From Clostridia bacterium (GTDB lineage: Bacteria > Bacillota > Clostridia > Lachnospirales > Lachnospiraceae): a stretch of 45,117 nt of DNA. Within the stretch, counting starts at the first letter, position 1, and each line of letters opens with the position of its first letter. The notes under the pieces were generated by a model. That model had not been told where the DNA came from. It made no database searches and saw only the letters and a list, made by a program, of their open reading frames with translations. The stretch is from positions 1-45,117 of the forward strand of contig CAJTDE010000035.1 in assembly GCA_910574835.1 (NCBI GenBank). Direction: 5' to 3'. The translations under genes were made by a program, and so were the position numbers. This document shows positions 26,596 through 34,600 of the stretch, one piece after another.

Positions 26596-26822
26596 TAATT
26601 ATAAATAATGATTTCAGCGGATCGCCGGTGACAAACTGGGAGCTGCTATTTTTTATGTCAGTCTTTTTTATAAAAAAGTCATGTATTTTCTTCAAAAAGG
26701 GGTTAGGGGAATATATCCCTTAGCAACCAAAAGCAAGCAGATTTTTCAATAGATTCTGGCAGGAAAAAATTGAAAAAATGAACCTATGTTATGACATAGA
26801 CAGTGCTTGCTATTCTTATACC
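26596..26822. other. Non-coding spacer after the defence operon
   Basis: No gene seen. It holds a 16-bp palindrome CTTTTTTATAAAAAAG (26663-26678) and a small hairpin CTATGT-TATG-ACATAG (26784-26799). No convincing T-tailed terminator stem was found for the 17-kb operon. Confidence 0.5.
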
Positions 26823-27235
26823 GACTTTTTGGTTATCATGACTTTCGATTATAAAGCCTTGTAAACACTGGATTTTTTTACAAAAAAGTCGTGATAACTT
26901 TTTGAGGATTGCCTAAAATTTCCCGATTTTTCTCTGAAATCAATTCCGTAAAAAGTCGGGATAACTCTTTACATGAAACATTTACGGAACTTGATTTTTG
27001 AGCATATCGCATCAAAGGTTTAAAAAGTTTTATTACTTTTTCACAAAAGAAGGACTTTTTATCTGTTTCAGAAAAAAAAGTTATCCCGACTTTTTGCTCT
27101 GCATTTCCGGCTGGAATTTTTGGATTTTCTGAAAATCTGTAAAAAGTTATCCCGACTTTTTTGATGAAAAACCCTGATTTTATCAGCTTTCTTTCTGAAA
27201 GTCGTGATAACTCAAGAGTCATGATAACTATTCCA
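26823..27235. repeat. Array of iteron-like near-palindromes, AAAAAGT-N7-ACTTTTT
   Basis: Clear copies are 26883-26903, 26950-26970, 27075-27095 and 27141-27161. Degenerate or partial copies are at 26824-26845, 27022-27041, 27198-27213 and 27217-27232. The N7 core is CGTGATA, CGGGATA or CATGATA, or the complement TATCCCG, so units occur in both orientations. Spacing is irregular (45-120 bp). The array lies 0.65 kb before a replisome organizer and a DnaC-like loader, which suggests binding sites for an initiator. A minus-strand frame of 123 codons across it merely translates the repeats (KVGITF repeated). Confidence 0.7.
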
Positions 27236-27404
27236 GAAATGGAATACAAACGGGTTTAGTATGCATAGGCAGACTGTTCCAAAACCAATACAGGCGTTAC
27301 CGTCCATACTGATTGAAAAAATTCTGAAAAGTTTTGAAATAGGAAGGAATTTTGCACCTTTACCATTTACTATTATAAGGGGCTAAACGAAGGGAGGAAA
27401 GTAT

Positions 27405-27710
27405 ATGATCGCCACAGACCGCAGAATGGAAATTGTCAATATTCTTGGGGTCAGTGGTCACGTTACATCAAGGGATTTGGCGTTTTCGTTCGCACGATAT
27501 GCAACGACATTTTAACCCTCGCCTATGGTTATCCCATATACACAAAGTAGGGAGCAGGTGGTGGAATTTTTATTATGGACAGTTATAAGCTGTACAACAA
27601 TACACTTACATAATACGAGCAAGAAAACTCAAAAAATGTATGATGAGACGGAGGGAGAAGATAAAAAATCCTGGAACGTGTTTTCCAAAAATATGGGGCT
27701 TATAAGCTGA
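27405..27710 (+). pseudogene. DeoR/HTH_11-type regulator remnant
   Basis: After GGGAGGAAAG the frame starts MIATDRRMEIVNILGVSGHV, the usual beginning of small transposon-borne HTH_11 regulators, but stops at 27513. A second frame continues with CNDILTLAYGYPIYT, matching the RDIEILS..YPIYT part of the same family, and a third with GIFIMDSY. At least two frameshifts and base losses separate them. It stands between the repeat array and the replication genes. Confidence 0.6.
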
Positions 27711-27828
27711 AACTTTAGTACAAGTATATCAAAAACTGAATACATAATCCCATATATGATTCTGCAATTCTTCCCAATTGTTTGCAGATGTTTTCGTGGG
27801 ATTTTGAATTATTATCATTAACACAGCG

Positions 27829-27873
27829 AAAGGGCAGTTACAGATCTATGGGAAAGGTCTGTGCTGTCCTTTT
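27829..27873 (+). terminator. Hairpin with T-run upstream of the replisome organizer gene
   Basis: AAAGGGCAG (27829-27837) and ACAGATC (27840-27846) fold back on GGTCTGT (27856-27862) and CTGTCCTTT (27864-27872), followed by TTTTG. It lies 22 bp before the start codon, with AAGGAGG between. It could be an intrinsic terminator or an attenuator for the replication genes. Confidence 0.6.
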
Positions 27874-27894
27874 TGTGCGTTTAAGGAGGCATTT

Positions 27895-28647
27895 ATGGCA
27901 AAGAGATATTACTGGCTAAAGCTGAAAGCAGACTGGTTTTCAGACAAGCGCATCAAGAAATTACGATCCATAGCGGGCGGTGACACACATACGATTATCT
28001 ACCTGAAAATGATGCTGTTATTACTAAAGGACGAGGGGAAACTTTACTTTGAGGGAGCGGAGGACAACTTCGCTTCGGAGATTGCGCTTGCGCTTGACGA
28101 GGACGCAGAGAACGTAAAGCTGACACTTGCATTTTTACGGCGGCATGGTCTGATAGAAATCTGTGATGATGACGAGTATCAGCTTACGGAAGTCCCGTCA
28201 ATTATCGGAACGGAAACAGCTTCAGCGATGCGTGTGAGGGCGCATAGGGAACGGAAAAAACAGTATGTCACAGAGGGCAGGCTGTTACAATGTAACACAG
28301 CTGAAATGGATTGTAATAATTTGAAACAGATTTGTAGCGTAGAGAAAGAGATAGAGATAGATAAAGAATTAGAAAAAGAGGGAGAGAAAGGAACACCCAC
28401 CCACACTGCTTATGGGAAATTCTGTAATGTTTTTCTCTCTGATGCGGAGCTTGAGGGCCTGAAATCAGAACTGCCTGACAAATGGGAATATTACATCCAC
28501 CACTTATCCGCATATATCGCTTCAAGTGGACGGAAATACCATAACCATGCCGCCACGATTTACAAATGGGCGCAGGAGGATATTGGAAAGGCAGCGCCAA
28601 AGAAAGGGATACCTGATTATTCATATAGTGAGGAGGACAGTTTATGA
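27895..28647 (+). CDS. Phage replisome organizer N-terminal domain protein (DnaD/DnaB-like initiator)
   Basis: The 250-aa protein begins KRYYWLKLKADWFSDKRIKK with a winged helix (about 1-110) typical of Rep_Org_N proteins of Firmicute phages and ICEs. A basic segment (RVRAHRERKKQ), an acidic Glu/Lys-rich linker and a C-terminal helical region follow. These proteins bind origin DNA and recruit a helicase loader. It overlaps the next gene by ATGA, so they form a replication pair. The nearby iteron-like array is a plausible target. Confidence 0.85.
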   Translation: MAKRYYWLKLKADWFSDKRIKKLRSIAGGDTHTIIYLKMMLLLLKDEGKLYFEGAEDNFASEIALALDEDAENVKLTLAFLRRHGLIEICDDDEYQLTEVPSIIGTETASAMRVRAHRERKKQYVTEGRLLQCNTAEMDCNNLKQICSVEKEIEIDKELEKEGEKGTPTHTAYGKFCNVFLSDAELEGLKSELPDKWEYYIHHLSAYIASSGRKYHNHAATIYKWAQEDIGKAAPKKGIPDYSYSEEDSL

Positions 28648-28725
28648 GCAATGTTTTAGATAACGTGGTTCTGGATATGATGGACACAACAAAGAAACCG
28701 GAGGATTATAAGGGGGGAGGACGGG

Positions 28726-29496
28726 TTGCTGTACTGTGGGAAATGCCATAAACCCAAAGAAGCTTATTTTCCCCAGGGCAAAGCTTTATTCGGGCGTGAC
28801 CGCCACCCGTCTGAATGTGACTGTCGCCGGGCAGAACGTGAAAGGTTGGAAAAAAAGGAATTAGAGAAAAAACACAGTGACGAGGTTGAACGCCTGAAAC
28901 GGGACGGCTTCACTGATCCGGCTATGCGGCACTGGACTTTTGGGAATGACAACGGTAATTGCCCACAGATAGAGAAAGCGCATTTTTATGTGGAGTATTG
29001 GGAAACAATGAAGTCTGAAAATATCGGCTACTTGTTATGGGGAAATGTTGGTACCGGAAAAAGCTATTTTGCAGGCTGTATCGCTAATGCCCTTATGGAG
29101 CAGGAAATACCCGTCTGCATGACAAACTTTGCTATGATACTGAATAACCTCTTTACCAGTGCAGAAGGCAGGAATGAATACATAACAAGGCTGTGCGCCT
29201 ATCCTCTGCTTATCCTTGACGATTTTGGAATGGAAAGGGGTACGGAATACGGTCTTGGGCAGGTCTATAACGTGATAGACAGCCGATACCGCAGTAATAA
29301 GCCACTGATTACGACAACAAACCTCACGCTGGAGCAGATGCAGCACCCGCAGGACACAGCCCACGCACGCATTTATGACAGGATGCTTGAAATGTGCGTA
29401 CCTGTCTGCTTTACAGGCGGGAACTTCCGCAGAGTGACCGCACAGCAGAAAATGCATCGGTTAAAGAAACTCATGGAGGGAGGCGAAAGCCAATGA
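28726..29496 (+). CDS. DnaC/IstB-like helicase loader ATPase, probably frameshifted at its 5' end
   Basis: This AAA+ ATPase has an N-terminal zinc motif YCGKCHKPK...ECDCRR (about 3-30), Walker A WGNVGTGKSYF (about 105) and Walker B LLILDDFG (about 163). It should load replicative helicase at the element's origin. The natural start is probably ATG 28644 (MSNVLDNVVLDMMDTTKKPE), which overlaps the replisome organizer stop. A run of six G (28712-28717) puts that frame out by one base, and it ends at 28751. Removing one G restores a 283-aa protein. Alternatively translation starts at TTG 28726 behind GGGGGGAGG, giving 256 aa, or the G-run is slippery. Confidence 0.8.
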   Translation: MLYCGKCHKPKEAYFPQGKALFGRDRHPSECDCRRAERERLEKKELEKKHSDEVERLKRDGFTDPAMRHWTFGNDNGNCPQIEKAHFYVEYWETMKSENIGYLLWGNVGTGKSYFAGCIANALMEQEIPVCMTNFAMILNNLFTSAEGRNEYITRLCAYPLLILDDFGMERGTEYGLGQVYNVIDSRYRSNKPLITTTNLTLEQMQHPQDTAHARIYDRMLEMCVPVCFTGGNFRRVTAQQKMHRLKKLMEGGESQ

Positions 29497-29687
29497 AAGA
29501 AGTTCCTATTTGGGAAAAGAGTAACCTAAGTCTGGAAGAAGCGGCAGCTTATTCTGGAATTGGCATTAATTAACTGCGCAAGCTTACAAATGAGAAGAAC
29601 TGCCGGTTTGTCCTGTGGGTTGGCAATAAGCGGTTAATCAAACGCCGCTTGTTCGATCAGTATATCGAGCAGGAATATTCTATCTGA
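29493..29687 (+). pseudogene. xis: Tn916-type excisionase, interrupted by an in-frame stop
   Basis: The frame reads PIWEKSNLSLEEAAAYSGIG then TAA (29571-29573), continuing in the same frame LRKLTNEKNCRFVLWVGNKR and ending at 29687. Together these are the full 64-residue excisionase of Tn916-like elements, which directs excision by the neighbouring integrase. The stop lies where the family has Lys (AAA to TAA is one base). It overlaps the DnaC-like gene by ATGA. Unless the stop is suppressed, excision should be crippled. Confidence 0.8.
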
Positions 29688-29807
29688 CAATAGCAGTTAT
29701 CTCATTTCTTGCGGTTTTTATGAAACTTGTGGTGTAAAATCAGCTTTGATATGGTACAATGAATGAGTCATATCAAGGCTCTTTCCATCACGGAAAGGAG
29801 TTTGAAA

Positions 29808-31007
29808 ATGTCCGAGAAGAGAAAAGACAATAAAGGGAGAATCCTGCGGACAGGAGAGAGCCAAAGAAAAGACCTGATTTATCAATATCGTTATACTGAT
29901 ATCCGTGGCAAGCGCCAGACCATTTATTCCTCTGATTTGAAAGAGCTGCGGCAAAAAGAAAAGACGATTCAAAAGCAGCTTGACGACGGAATTGACTATG
30001 CTGCCGGAAAGATTACCGTAATAGACCTTTTAGAGCGATACATCAGTCTGAAACAGGGAGTTCGCTACAACACGAAAGTCGGTTACAATTTTGTGCTGAA
30101 TTTAGTCAGGAAAGAAGATTTCGGTTATCGTCAGATAAGGGATATCAAAGTATCAGATGCCCAAAAGTGGATTATGAAGCTTCACGACGAGGGGAAAGGA
30201 TACAGCACTATTACAAGCGTCCGGGGCGTTGTCAAGCCAGCCTTTCAAATGGCATACAATGAGGATATTATCCGCAGAAATCCCTTTGATTTCAAATTGG
30301 TTGATGTTGTTCCTAACGATTCACAGAAGCGGATTGCCATGACGGAGGAACAGCAGGAGCTTTGGATGGGCTTTATCCGGAGGGATAAGACTTATGCGAA
30401 GTATTACGATGAATTTGTTGTGTTGCTGGGAACCGGTATGCGTGTCAGCGAGTTTTGCAGTTTAACAAAGAGAGATTTGGATTTTGAAAATCGGAGAACC
30501 CGGATGGATCACCAGCTTGTCCGGGAGAGGGGCGGAAAGTATTATGTCGAGAAAACCAAGACAGAATGCGGGTGCCGTTACATTCCCATGACAGAAGAAG
30601 TTTATCAAGGTCTGAACAATATCCTTGCCCGCCGCAAAAAAGTGAAAACAGAAATCATTGTAGACGGGTACAGCAGTTTCCTTTTGCTGGATAAAGACGA
30701 TAAGCCTAAAGTGGCGCTGCATATCGAAAATGAAATGCGCTGGGCTATGAAGAAATACAAGAAGCTGCATCCGGATAAGCCGCTGCCCCATATCACGCCC
30801 CATGTGTTCCGTCATACGTTCTGTACAAACATGGCAAATGCCGATATGGATATCAAAAACCTGCAATATGTAATGGGGCATTCTGATGTAGGTGTTACAT
30901 TGAATGTTTACACTCATGCAAGTTTCGACCGGGCGGCAGAGCAAATGGCGAAAATTATTGACTTTAAAGAAACCGATATGCAGGGAAAGAAGAGAAAATC
31001 AGGTTGA
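29808..31007 (+). CDS. int: Tn916-type tyrosine recombinase/integrase
   Basis: This 399-aa integrase has an N-terminal arm-binding domain (IYQYRYTDIRGKRQTIYSSD, about 24-45), a SAM-like core-binding domain (about 65-155) and a catalytic domain. Catalytic residues are visible: Arg in LGTGMRVSE (about 211), HVFRHTF (H-x-x-R, about 331-334), the GHSDVGVTLNVYTH box (about 357) with Tyr as nucleophile in NVY. The start 29808 follows AAAGGAG; a longer frame upstream lacks a site. It lies at the element's right end, 160 bp before the phosphatase gene it is inferred to target. Confidence 0.93.
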   Translation: MSEKRKDNKGRILRTGESQRKDLIYQYRYTDIRGKRQTIYSSDLKELRQKEKTIQKQLDDGIDYAAGKITVIDLLERYISLKQGVRYNTKVGYNFVLNLVRKEDFGYRQIRDIKVSDAQKWIMKLHDEGKGYSTITSVRGVVKPAFQMAYNEDIIRRNPFDFKLVDVVPNDSQKRIAMTEEQQELWMGFIRRDKTYAKYYDEFVVLLGTGMRVSEFCSLTKRDLDFENRRTRMDHQLVRERGGKYYVEKTKTECGCRYIPMTEEVYQGLNNILARRKKVKTEIIVDGYSSFLLLDKDDKPKVALHIENEMRWAMKKYKKLHPDKPLPHITPHVFRHTFCTNMANADMDIKNLQYVMGHSDVGVTLNVYTHASFDRAAEQMAKIIDFKETDMQGKKRKSG

Positions 31008-31020
31008 AAATACATCAATC

Positions 31021-31042
31021 TACTACACCACTTACTACACCA
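31021..31042. repeat. Integrase arm-type repeats, right end
   Basis: TACTACACCA at 31021-31030 and 31033-31042, the same decamer pair as at 7408-7428, immediately after the integrase stop. Confidence 0.6.
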
Positions 31043-31116
31043 TTTGCCCGTGAATTTGCGTAGAATTATAAAGAATTGCGTATGTTTCGGGCAAAATACA
31101 AAATTGAAGAAAAGTG

Positions 31117-31142
31117 CCAAAAAGCCTAAAATATCAAGGTTT
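31117..31142. other. Element-end core-like sequence, right
   Basis: It begins CCAAAAAGCCTAAAATATCA and ends GGTTT, resembling 7361-7388. It lies 28 bp before the rebuilt phosphatase start. Confidence 0.4.
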
Positions 31143-31169
31143 GTAGGCTTATGAAAGGATATAATCAAG

Positions 31170-31643
31170 ATGATAAAAATACTCTTTATTTGCCACGGCA
31201 ATATTTGCCGCAGCCCAATGTCTCAATTTGTCATGCAGGATCTCGTAAACAAAAAGGGCCTTACCTCCCACTTCTACATCGACTCCGCCGCCACCAGCAC
31301 CGAGGAGCTTGGCAACGGCGTCCACTATGGAACGAGAGGAAAGCTAAAGGAAATGGGCATCCCTGTGCTGAACCACCGGGCCACACAGCTTAAACGTTCT
31401 GACTATGATCAATACGATTACATCATCGGAATGGATCAGTGGAATCAAAAAAACATGCTGCGAATCTTGGGAAAAGATCCCGAAAATAAAGTATCTCTGC
31501 TCATGGATTTCACAGCGCACCCCCGTGATATTGCGGATCCCTGGTATACAGGAAATTTTGATGTAACATATGATGACGTACTGGAAGGCTGTGAAGCACT
31601 CCTTGCCCATATTCTGCAGGAGGACAGCGACCGGCTTTATTAA
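31170..31643 (+). CDS. Low-molecular-weight protein-tyrosine phosphatase
   Basis: The 157-aa enzyme hydrolyses phosphotyrosine on proteins. The P-loop CHGNICRS (8-15, Cys-x5-Arg-Ser) is intact, and the catalytic Asp is in DPWY (about 122). Length is typical. The first eight to ten codons appear to be supplied by the integrated element, whose attR lies in the P-loop codons; the original start is at 7315. The ribosome site here (AAAGGAT, 31154-31160) is weaker and more distant than the AGGAGGA at the old start, so insertion may have changed expression. Confidence 0.92.
   Translation: MIKILFICHGNICRSPMSQFVMQDLVNKKGLTSHFYIDSAATSTEELGNGVHYGTRGKLKEMGIPVLNHRATQLKRSDYDQYDYIIGMDQWNQKNMLRILGKDPENKVSLLMDFTAHPRDIADPWYTGNFDVTYDDVLEGCEALLAHILQEDSDRLY
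31194..31200. other. Putative attR crossover (CACGGCA) within the phosphatase P-loop
   Basis: Identical to 7339-7345 and in the same codon phase. Left of it is element-supplied sequence (start codon and first codons), right of it the original chromosomal gene. Confidence 0.6.
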
Positions 31644-31824
31644 GCATATTTCCCAACACAAAGGCTGTAGAAAAATAAGACAAAAGGTTTTTAAATCCAC
31701 AAGCAAAACCCCAAAGGATATAAAAACCAGAAATCATATTTTCCTACGGCCTTATTCGTTAATATCCTAACACAATCCTTTCCCCCGAAATTTATGAACA
31801 TTTATTAAGATTCTATTAATACTA

Positions 31825-31854
31825 TTGACACCACTATATTATACATTGTATAGT
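31825..31854 (+). promoter_or_regulatory. Promoter and putative PadR operator
   Basis: TTGACA (31825-31830), 18 bp, TATAGT (31849-31854). TATACA-T-TGTATA (31840-31852) is an inverted repeat overlapping the -10, a likely site for autorepression by the PadR protein. The surrounding 31644-31900 is AT-rich and non-coding. Confidence 0.6.
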
Positions 31855-31935
31855 ATAAACATCCTATAATACTATATAACATATAATATTATATTTCATT
31901 TCATTAAACATGGAGTTAATAAGAACCCATAAGAT

Positions 31936-31999
31936 ATACCTTACCGTACAAACCCACCCGCCCAAAGGCACATATAAGAAAGAAGTACCCGTAAGGTAT
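31936..31999 (+). promoter_or_regulatory. Leader hairpin upstream of padR
   Basis: ATACCTTAC (31936-31944) pairs with GTAAGGTAT (31991-31999), extended by GTAC/GTAC after a bulge, in the transcribed leader. The role is unknown; no T-run follows, so it is not a simple terminator. Confidence 0.4.
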
Positions 32000-32025
32000 A
32001 AAAATCAGGATAAGGAGAGAGCTAC

Positions 32026-32346
32026 ATGGTATTTAACACAGGAGCGGCCCTCCTGGATGCAATCGTACTGGCCGTAGTATCCAACGACGCGGAGGGAACC
32101 TACGGTTACAAGATCACCCAGGATGTACGCCAGGCTATCGAGATATCCGAATCCACCTTATATCCGGTACTGCGCCGGCTCCAAAAGGACGGCTGCCTGG
32201 AAACCTACGACATGGAATACGGAGGCAGAAACCGCAGATACTACCGGATCACAGAGGCAGGATCGGCACAGCTGAATCTGTACAAGACAGAGTGGAAGCA
32301 GTATTCCACCAAAATTTCGAAACTATTTGCGGGGAGAGGTGTGTAA
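32026..32346 (+). CDS. PadR family transcriptional regulator
   Basis: The 106-aa protein is the short PadR class: a winged helix with GTYGYKITQDV, SESTLYPVLRRLQKDGCLE and YYRITEAGSAQL, and a single C-terminal dimerisation helix. It is the first gene of an operon with DUF1700, DUF4097 and PspC genes and overlaps the DUF1700 start (TAATG). PadR regulators usually repress their own operon; the inverted repeat at the -10 box fits. AAGGAGAG precedes the ATG. Confidence 0.93.
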   Translation: MVFNTGAALLDAIVLAVVSNDAEGTYGYKITQDVRQAIEISESTLYPVLRRLQKDGCLETYDMEYGGRNRRYYRITEAGSAQLNLYKTEWKQYSTKISKLFAGRGV

Positions 32347-33059
32347 TGAATCGGAAGGAATTTATGGAAAGGCTTGAACGTCTGCTGTGGAATATCTCAG
32401 ACAGCGAGCGGGAGGAAGCCTTACAGTACTACAACGACTACTTCGATGACGCAGGAGAGGAAAATGAGGCAAAGGTCATCGAAGAACTGGGAAGCCCCAA
32501 TCAGGTAGCCCAGAAAATCAAAGCCGGATGCTCCGACCAGACATCCGAGTATTCGGAACAGGGCTATGAAGACACCCGTTTCCGGACAGCTCAGGAAGTA
32601 ATATCCAAAGAGGAAGCACAGCGGGAGCAGGCAAATGAAGGAAGCCGCGGAGCAGGCAGAAAACCAGGAAGAAATTCCGAAGCAGATACCTGGAAAATCA
32701 TAGCAATCATTCTGCTGTGTATACTGGCCTCTCCAATCATCCTGCCCATAGGAGGCGCCATATTTGCCGTCATAGCCGCCGTGGTTTTCGGAATCGGGGG
32801 CGTATGCATCGGAATTGTTGCGGCAGGTTTTGCAATCCTCATAACCGGCATCATTTTAATCGGAACCGGAATAGCCGAAATCTTTGTGACGCCGGCCGTA
32901 GGTCTGGCCCTGACGGGAGTGGGCTGTCTCATCTTTGCACTGGGAATCATGCTGTCACTCTTCACCATCTGGTGCTGCATAAAAATATTACCGTGGCTGA
33001 TCCGGGGAATCGTAGGATTAGTCAGCTATCCCTTTCGAAAGGCAGGTGCAAATAAATGA
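32346..33059 (+). CDS. DUF1700 (HAAS domain) membrane protein
   Basis: In this 237-aa protein, residues 1-60 (EFMERLERLLWNISDSEREE, YYNDYFDDAGEENE, VIEELGSPNQVAQKI) are the HAAS helical domain that accompanies PadR regulators. After a charged linker, three to four hydrophobic segments follow (about 117-225), including the glycine-rich FAVIAAVVFGIGGVCIGIVA. It probably passes an envelope signal to PadR or acts with the DUF4097 protein. It overlaps both neighbours. Confidence 0.9.
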   Translation: MNRKEFMERLERLLWNISDSEREEALQYYNDYFDDAGEENEAKVIEELGSPNQVAQKIKAGCSDQTSEYSEQGYEDTRFRTAQEVISKEEAQREQANEGSRGAGRKPGRNSEADTWKIIAIILLCILASPIILPIGGAIFAVIAAVVFGIGGVCIGIVAAGFAILITGIILIGTGIAEIFVTPAVGLALTGVGCLIFALGIMLSLFTIWCCIKILPWLIRGIVGLVSYPFRKAGANK

Positions 33060-34144
33060 AATCATTAACAAAATTTTGCCTTATAGTGGCATCCATCTTT
33101 GTAGTATTGGGAATCGTGGGAGTAGTAGCCGGCGTAAGCCTGGGCGCAAGACCCGGCCAGTTTTTGAGAATGGTTCACTATCATAACGATGTGCTGCCCT
33201 GGAATTATCGTTACTGGAATTTCTGGGATGACTGGGATGTGGCAGACGATGTAAATGATCTGCAGGAAGATTTGCGGGATGAAATGGGAGACTGGAAAGA
33301 CGACTTGCAGGATGAAATGGATGACTGGAGTGAAGATCTGCAGGACGAAATGGACGACTGGCGTGACGATGTTACGGACTGGAAAAATGATATGGACGAG
33401 TGGGGCAATATGCCGAGCATAGACGAGGAAGAGGAGGCGGCCGGAGAAGGCATGTACGCAGATCAGGGAACCTTTGGAGGAACACACACGGAAAAGCTGA
33501 AACTGGATTTGGATCGAAGCACCGTAAAAATTTTCACCCACGACGGTGAGGGAATCCGGATAAAAACCCAGAATACCGAAGATTATTTCAAAATCATTGA
33601 AAACGGAGATACCCTTCTTCTGGAAGATCACCGCGGCTGCCGCCGCAAAAATGCCCTTCACCTGGAGCTTTATCTGCCTGAACGCACATTGGAAAAAATC
33701 GAACTGAGCCTGGGTGTGAGCAAGCTTCAGATAGAAACCCTCCGGGCAGAAAAACTGGAATTGAATCTGGGTACAGGAGAGGCATGGCTCAATACCGCAG
33801 AAACGGAAAAAGCTGATATAGGACTGGGAGCCGGCGAACTGAAACTGGACAATTTGGAAGCAGAAAAGGCATATCTGCAGGTGGGAACCGGAGTGTTAGG
33901 CGTGAAACATTTCGCAGGCGGCGATCTGGAACTGGAATGCGGCGTCGGCGCCCTAGACATTAACGTACAGGGGGAAGAGAGCGACTACAACTACATCTTA
34001 AGCTGCGGAATCGGAACCATCAATCTGAACGGCCGCAAATATTCCGGCCTGGGCCGGGAAGAAACCCTCAACAAAGGCGCATCCAAAAAAATAAGCATGG
34101 AATGCGGAATTGGTGATATCAGCCTGAAAATGACAGAAGAGTAG
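33056..34144 (+). CDS. DUF4097 (putative adhesin fold) protein with hendecad stalk
   Basis: The 362-aa protein has an N-terminal membrane anchor or signal (FCLIVASIFVVLGIVGVVAG, about 6-25). An acidic stretch at about 70-120 contains three 11-residue repeats (DLQDEMDDW plus two), and a DUF4097 beta-helix-like domain (about 145-360) has repeated short beta strands ending SGLGREETLNKGASKKISME. It is probably extracytoplasmic and part of a stress-sensing operon. The ATGA overlap with the DUF1700 gene shows coupling. Confidence 0.85.
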   Translation: MKSLTKFCLIVASIFVVLGIVGVVAGVSLGARPGQFLRMVHYHNDVLPWNYRYWNFWDDWDVADDVNDLQEDLRDEMGDWKDDLQDEMDDWSEDLQDEMDDWRDDVTDWKNDMDEWGNMPSIDEEEEAAGEGMYADQGTFGGTHTEKLKLDLDRSTVKIFTHDGEGIRIKTQNTEDYFKIIENGDTLLLEDHRGCRRKNALHLELYLPERTLEKIELSLGVSKLQIETLRAEKLELNLGTGEAWLNTAETEKADIGLGAGELKLDNLEAEKAYLQVGTGVLGVKHFAGGDLELECGVGALDINVQGEESDYNYILSCGIGTINLNGRKYSGLGREETLNKGASKKISMECGIGDISLKMTEE

Positions 34145-34299
34145 CAAAGAGCACAAAATAAATATAACGGAACCGGAAACAGCAAAACGAATATAGTACA
34201 TGGAAGCATTTACAGGCACATACAGCTGCGGCCGGAATGTTTCCTGAATAAAAATGTACAATATTAATTTTACAAAACTAAAATGGAGAGCAGATAAAT

Positions 34300-34491
34300 A
34301 TGGAAGAAAAGAGATTAATCAGATCAAGAACCAACAAAATGATTTGCGGCGTATGCGGAGGAATCGGCGAATATTTTCACATCGACCCCACCGTTATCCG
34401 CCTCATATGGGTCATCCTGACCATCGGCGGCTTCGGAAGCGGACTCATAGCCTACATTGTAGCAGCCGTCATCATACCCGAAGAATTTTAA
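34300..34491 (+). CDS. PspC domain protein
   Basis: The 63-aa membrane protein starts RLIRSRTNKMICGVCGGIGE, followed by YFHIDPTVIRLIWVI and the hydrophobic GGFGSGLIAYIVAAVIIPEE: a complete PspC domain. It is linked to envelope stress responses and here ends the PadR operon, 155 bp after the DUF4097 gene, with GGAGAG before the ATG and a terminator 20 bp downstream. Confidence 0.92.
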   Translation: MEEKRLIRSRTNKMICGVCGGIGEYFHIDPTVIRLIWVILTIGGFGSGLIAYIVAAVIIPEEF

Positions 34492-34510
34492 ACCAAAAAA
34501 GCAAAGAGCC

Positions 34511-34549
34511 AAATAAGGGAGCTTTCAGCCAAAGAAAGCCCCCTTATTT
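34511..34549. terminator. Terminator hairpin between convergent pspC and the DUF4303-like gene
   Basis: AAATAAGGG-A-GCTTTC (34511-34526) pairs with GAAAGC-C-CCCTTATTT (34534-34549), 15 of 16 bp with a 7-nt loop. T-rich tracts on both strands make it usable in both directions. Confidence 0.8.
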
Positions 34550-34600
34550 CTCATAAATACCCCCTTTTATATTGGAATGAGAAAACATTTCTTTTCCCAC

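Noticed and set aside
26823-27235. Repeat array considered as a CRISPR
   Set aside because: Spacing is irregular, units occur in both orientations, and there are no cas genes.
26878-27249. Minus-strand open frame of 123 codons
   Set aside because: It is a translation of the AAAAAGT-N7-ACTTTTT repeat array (KVGITF repeated), with no ribosome site and no family features.
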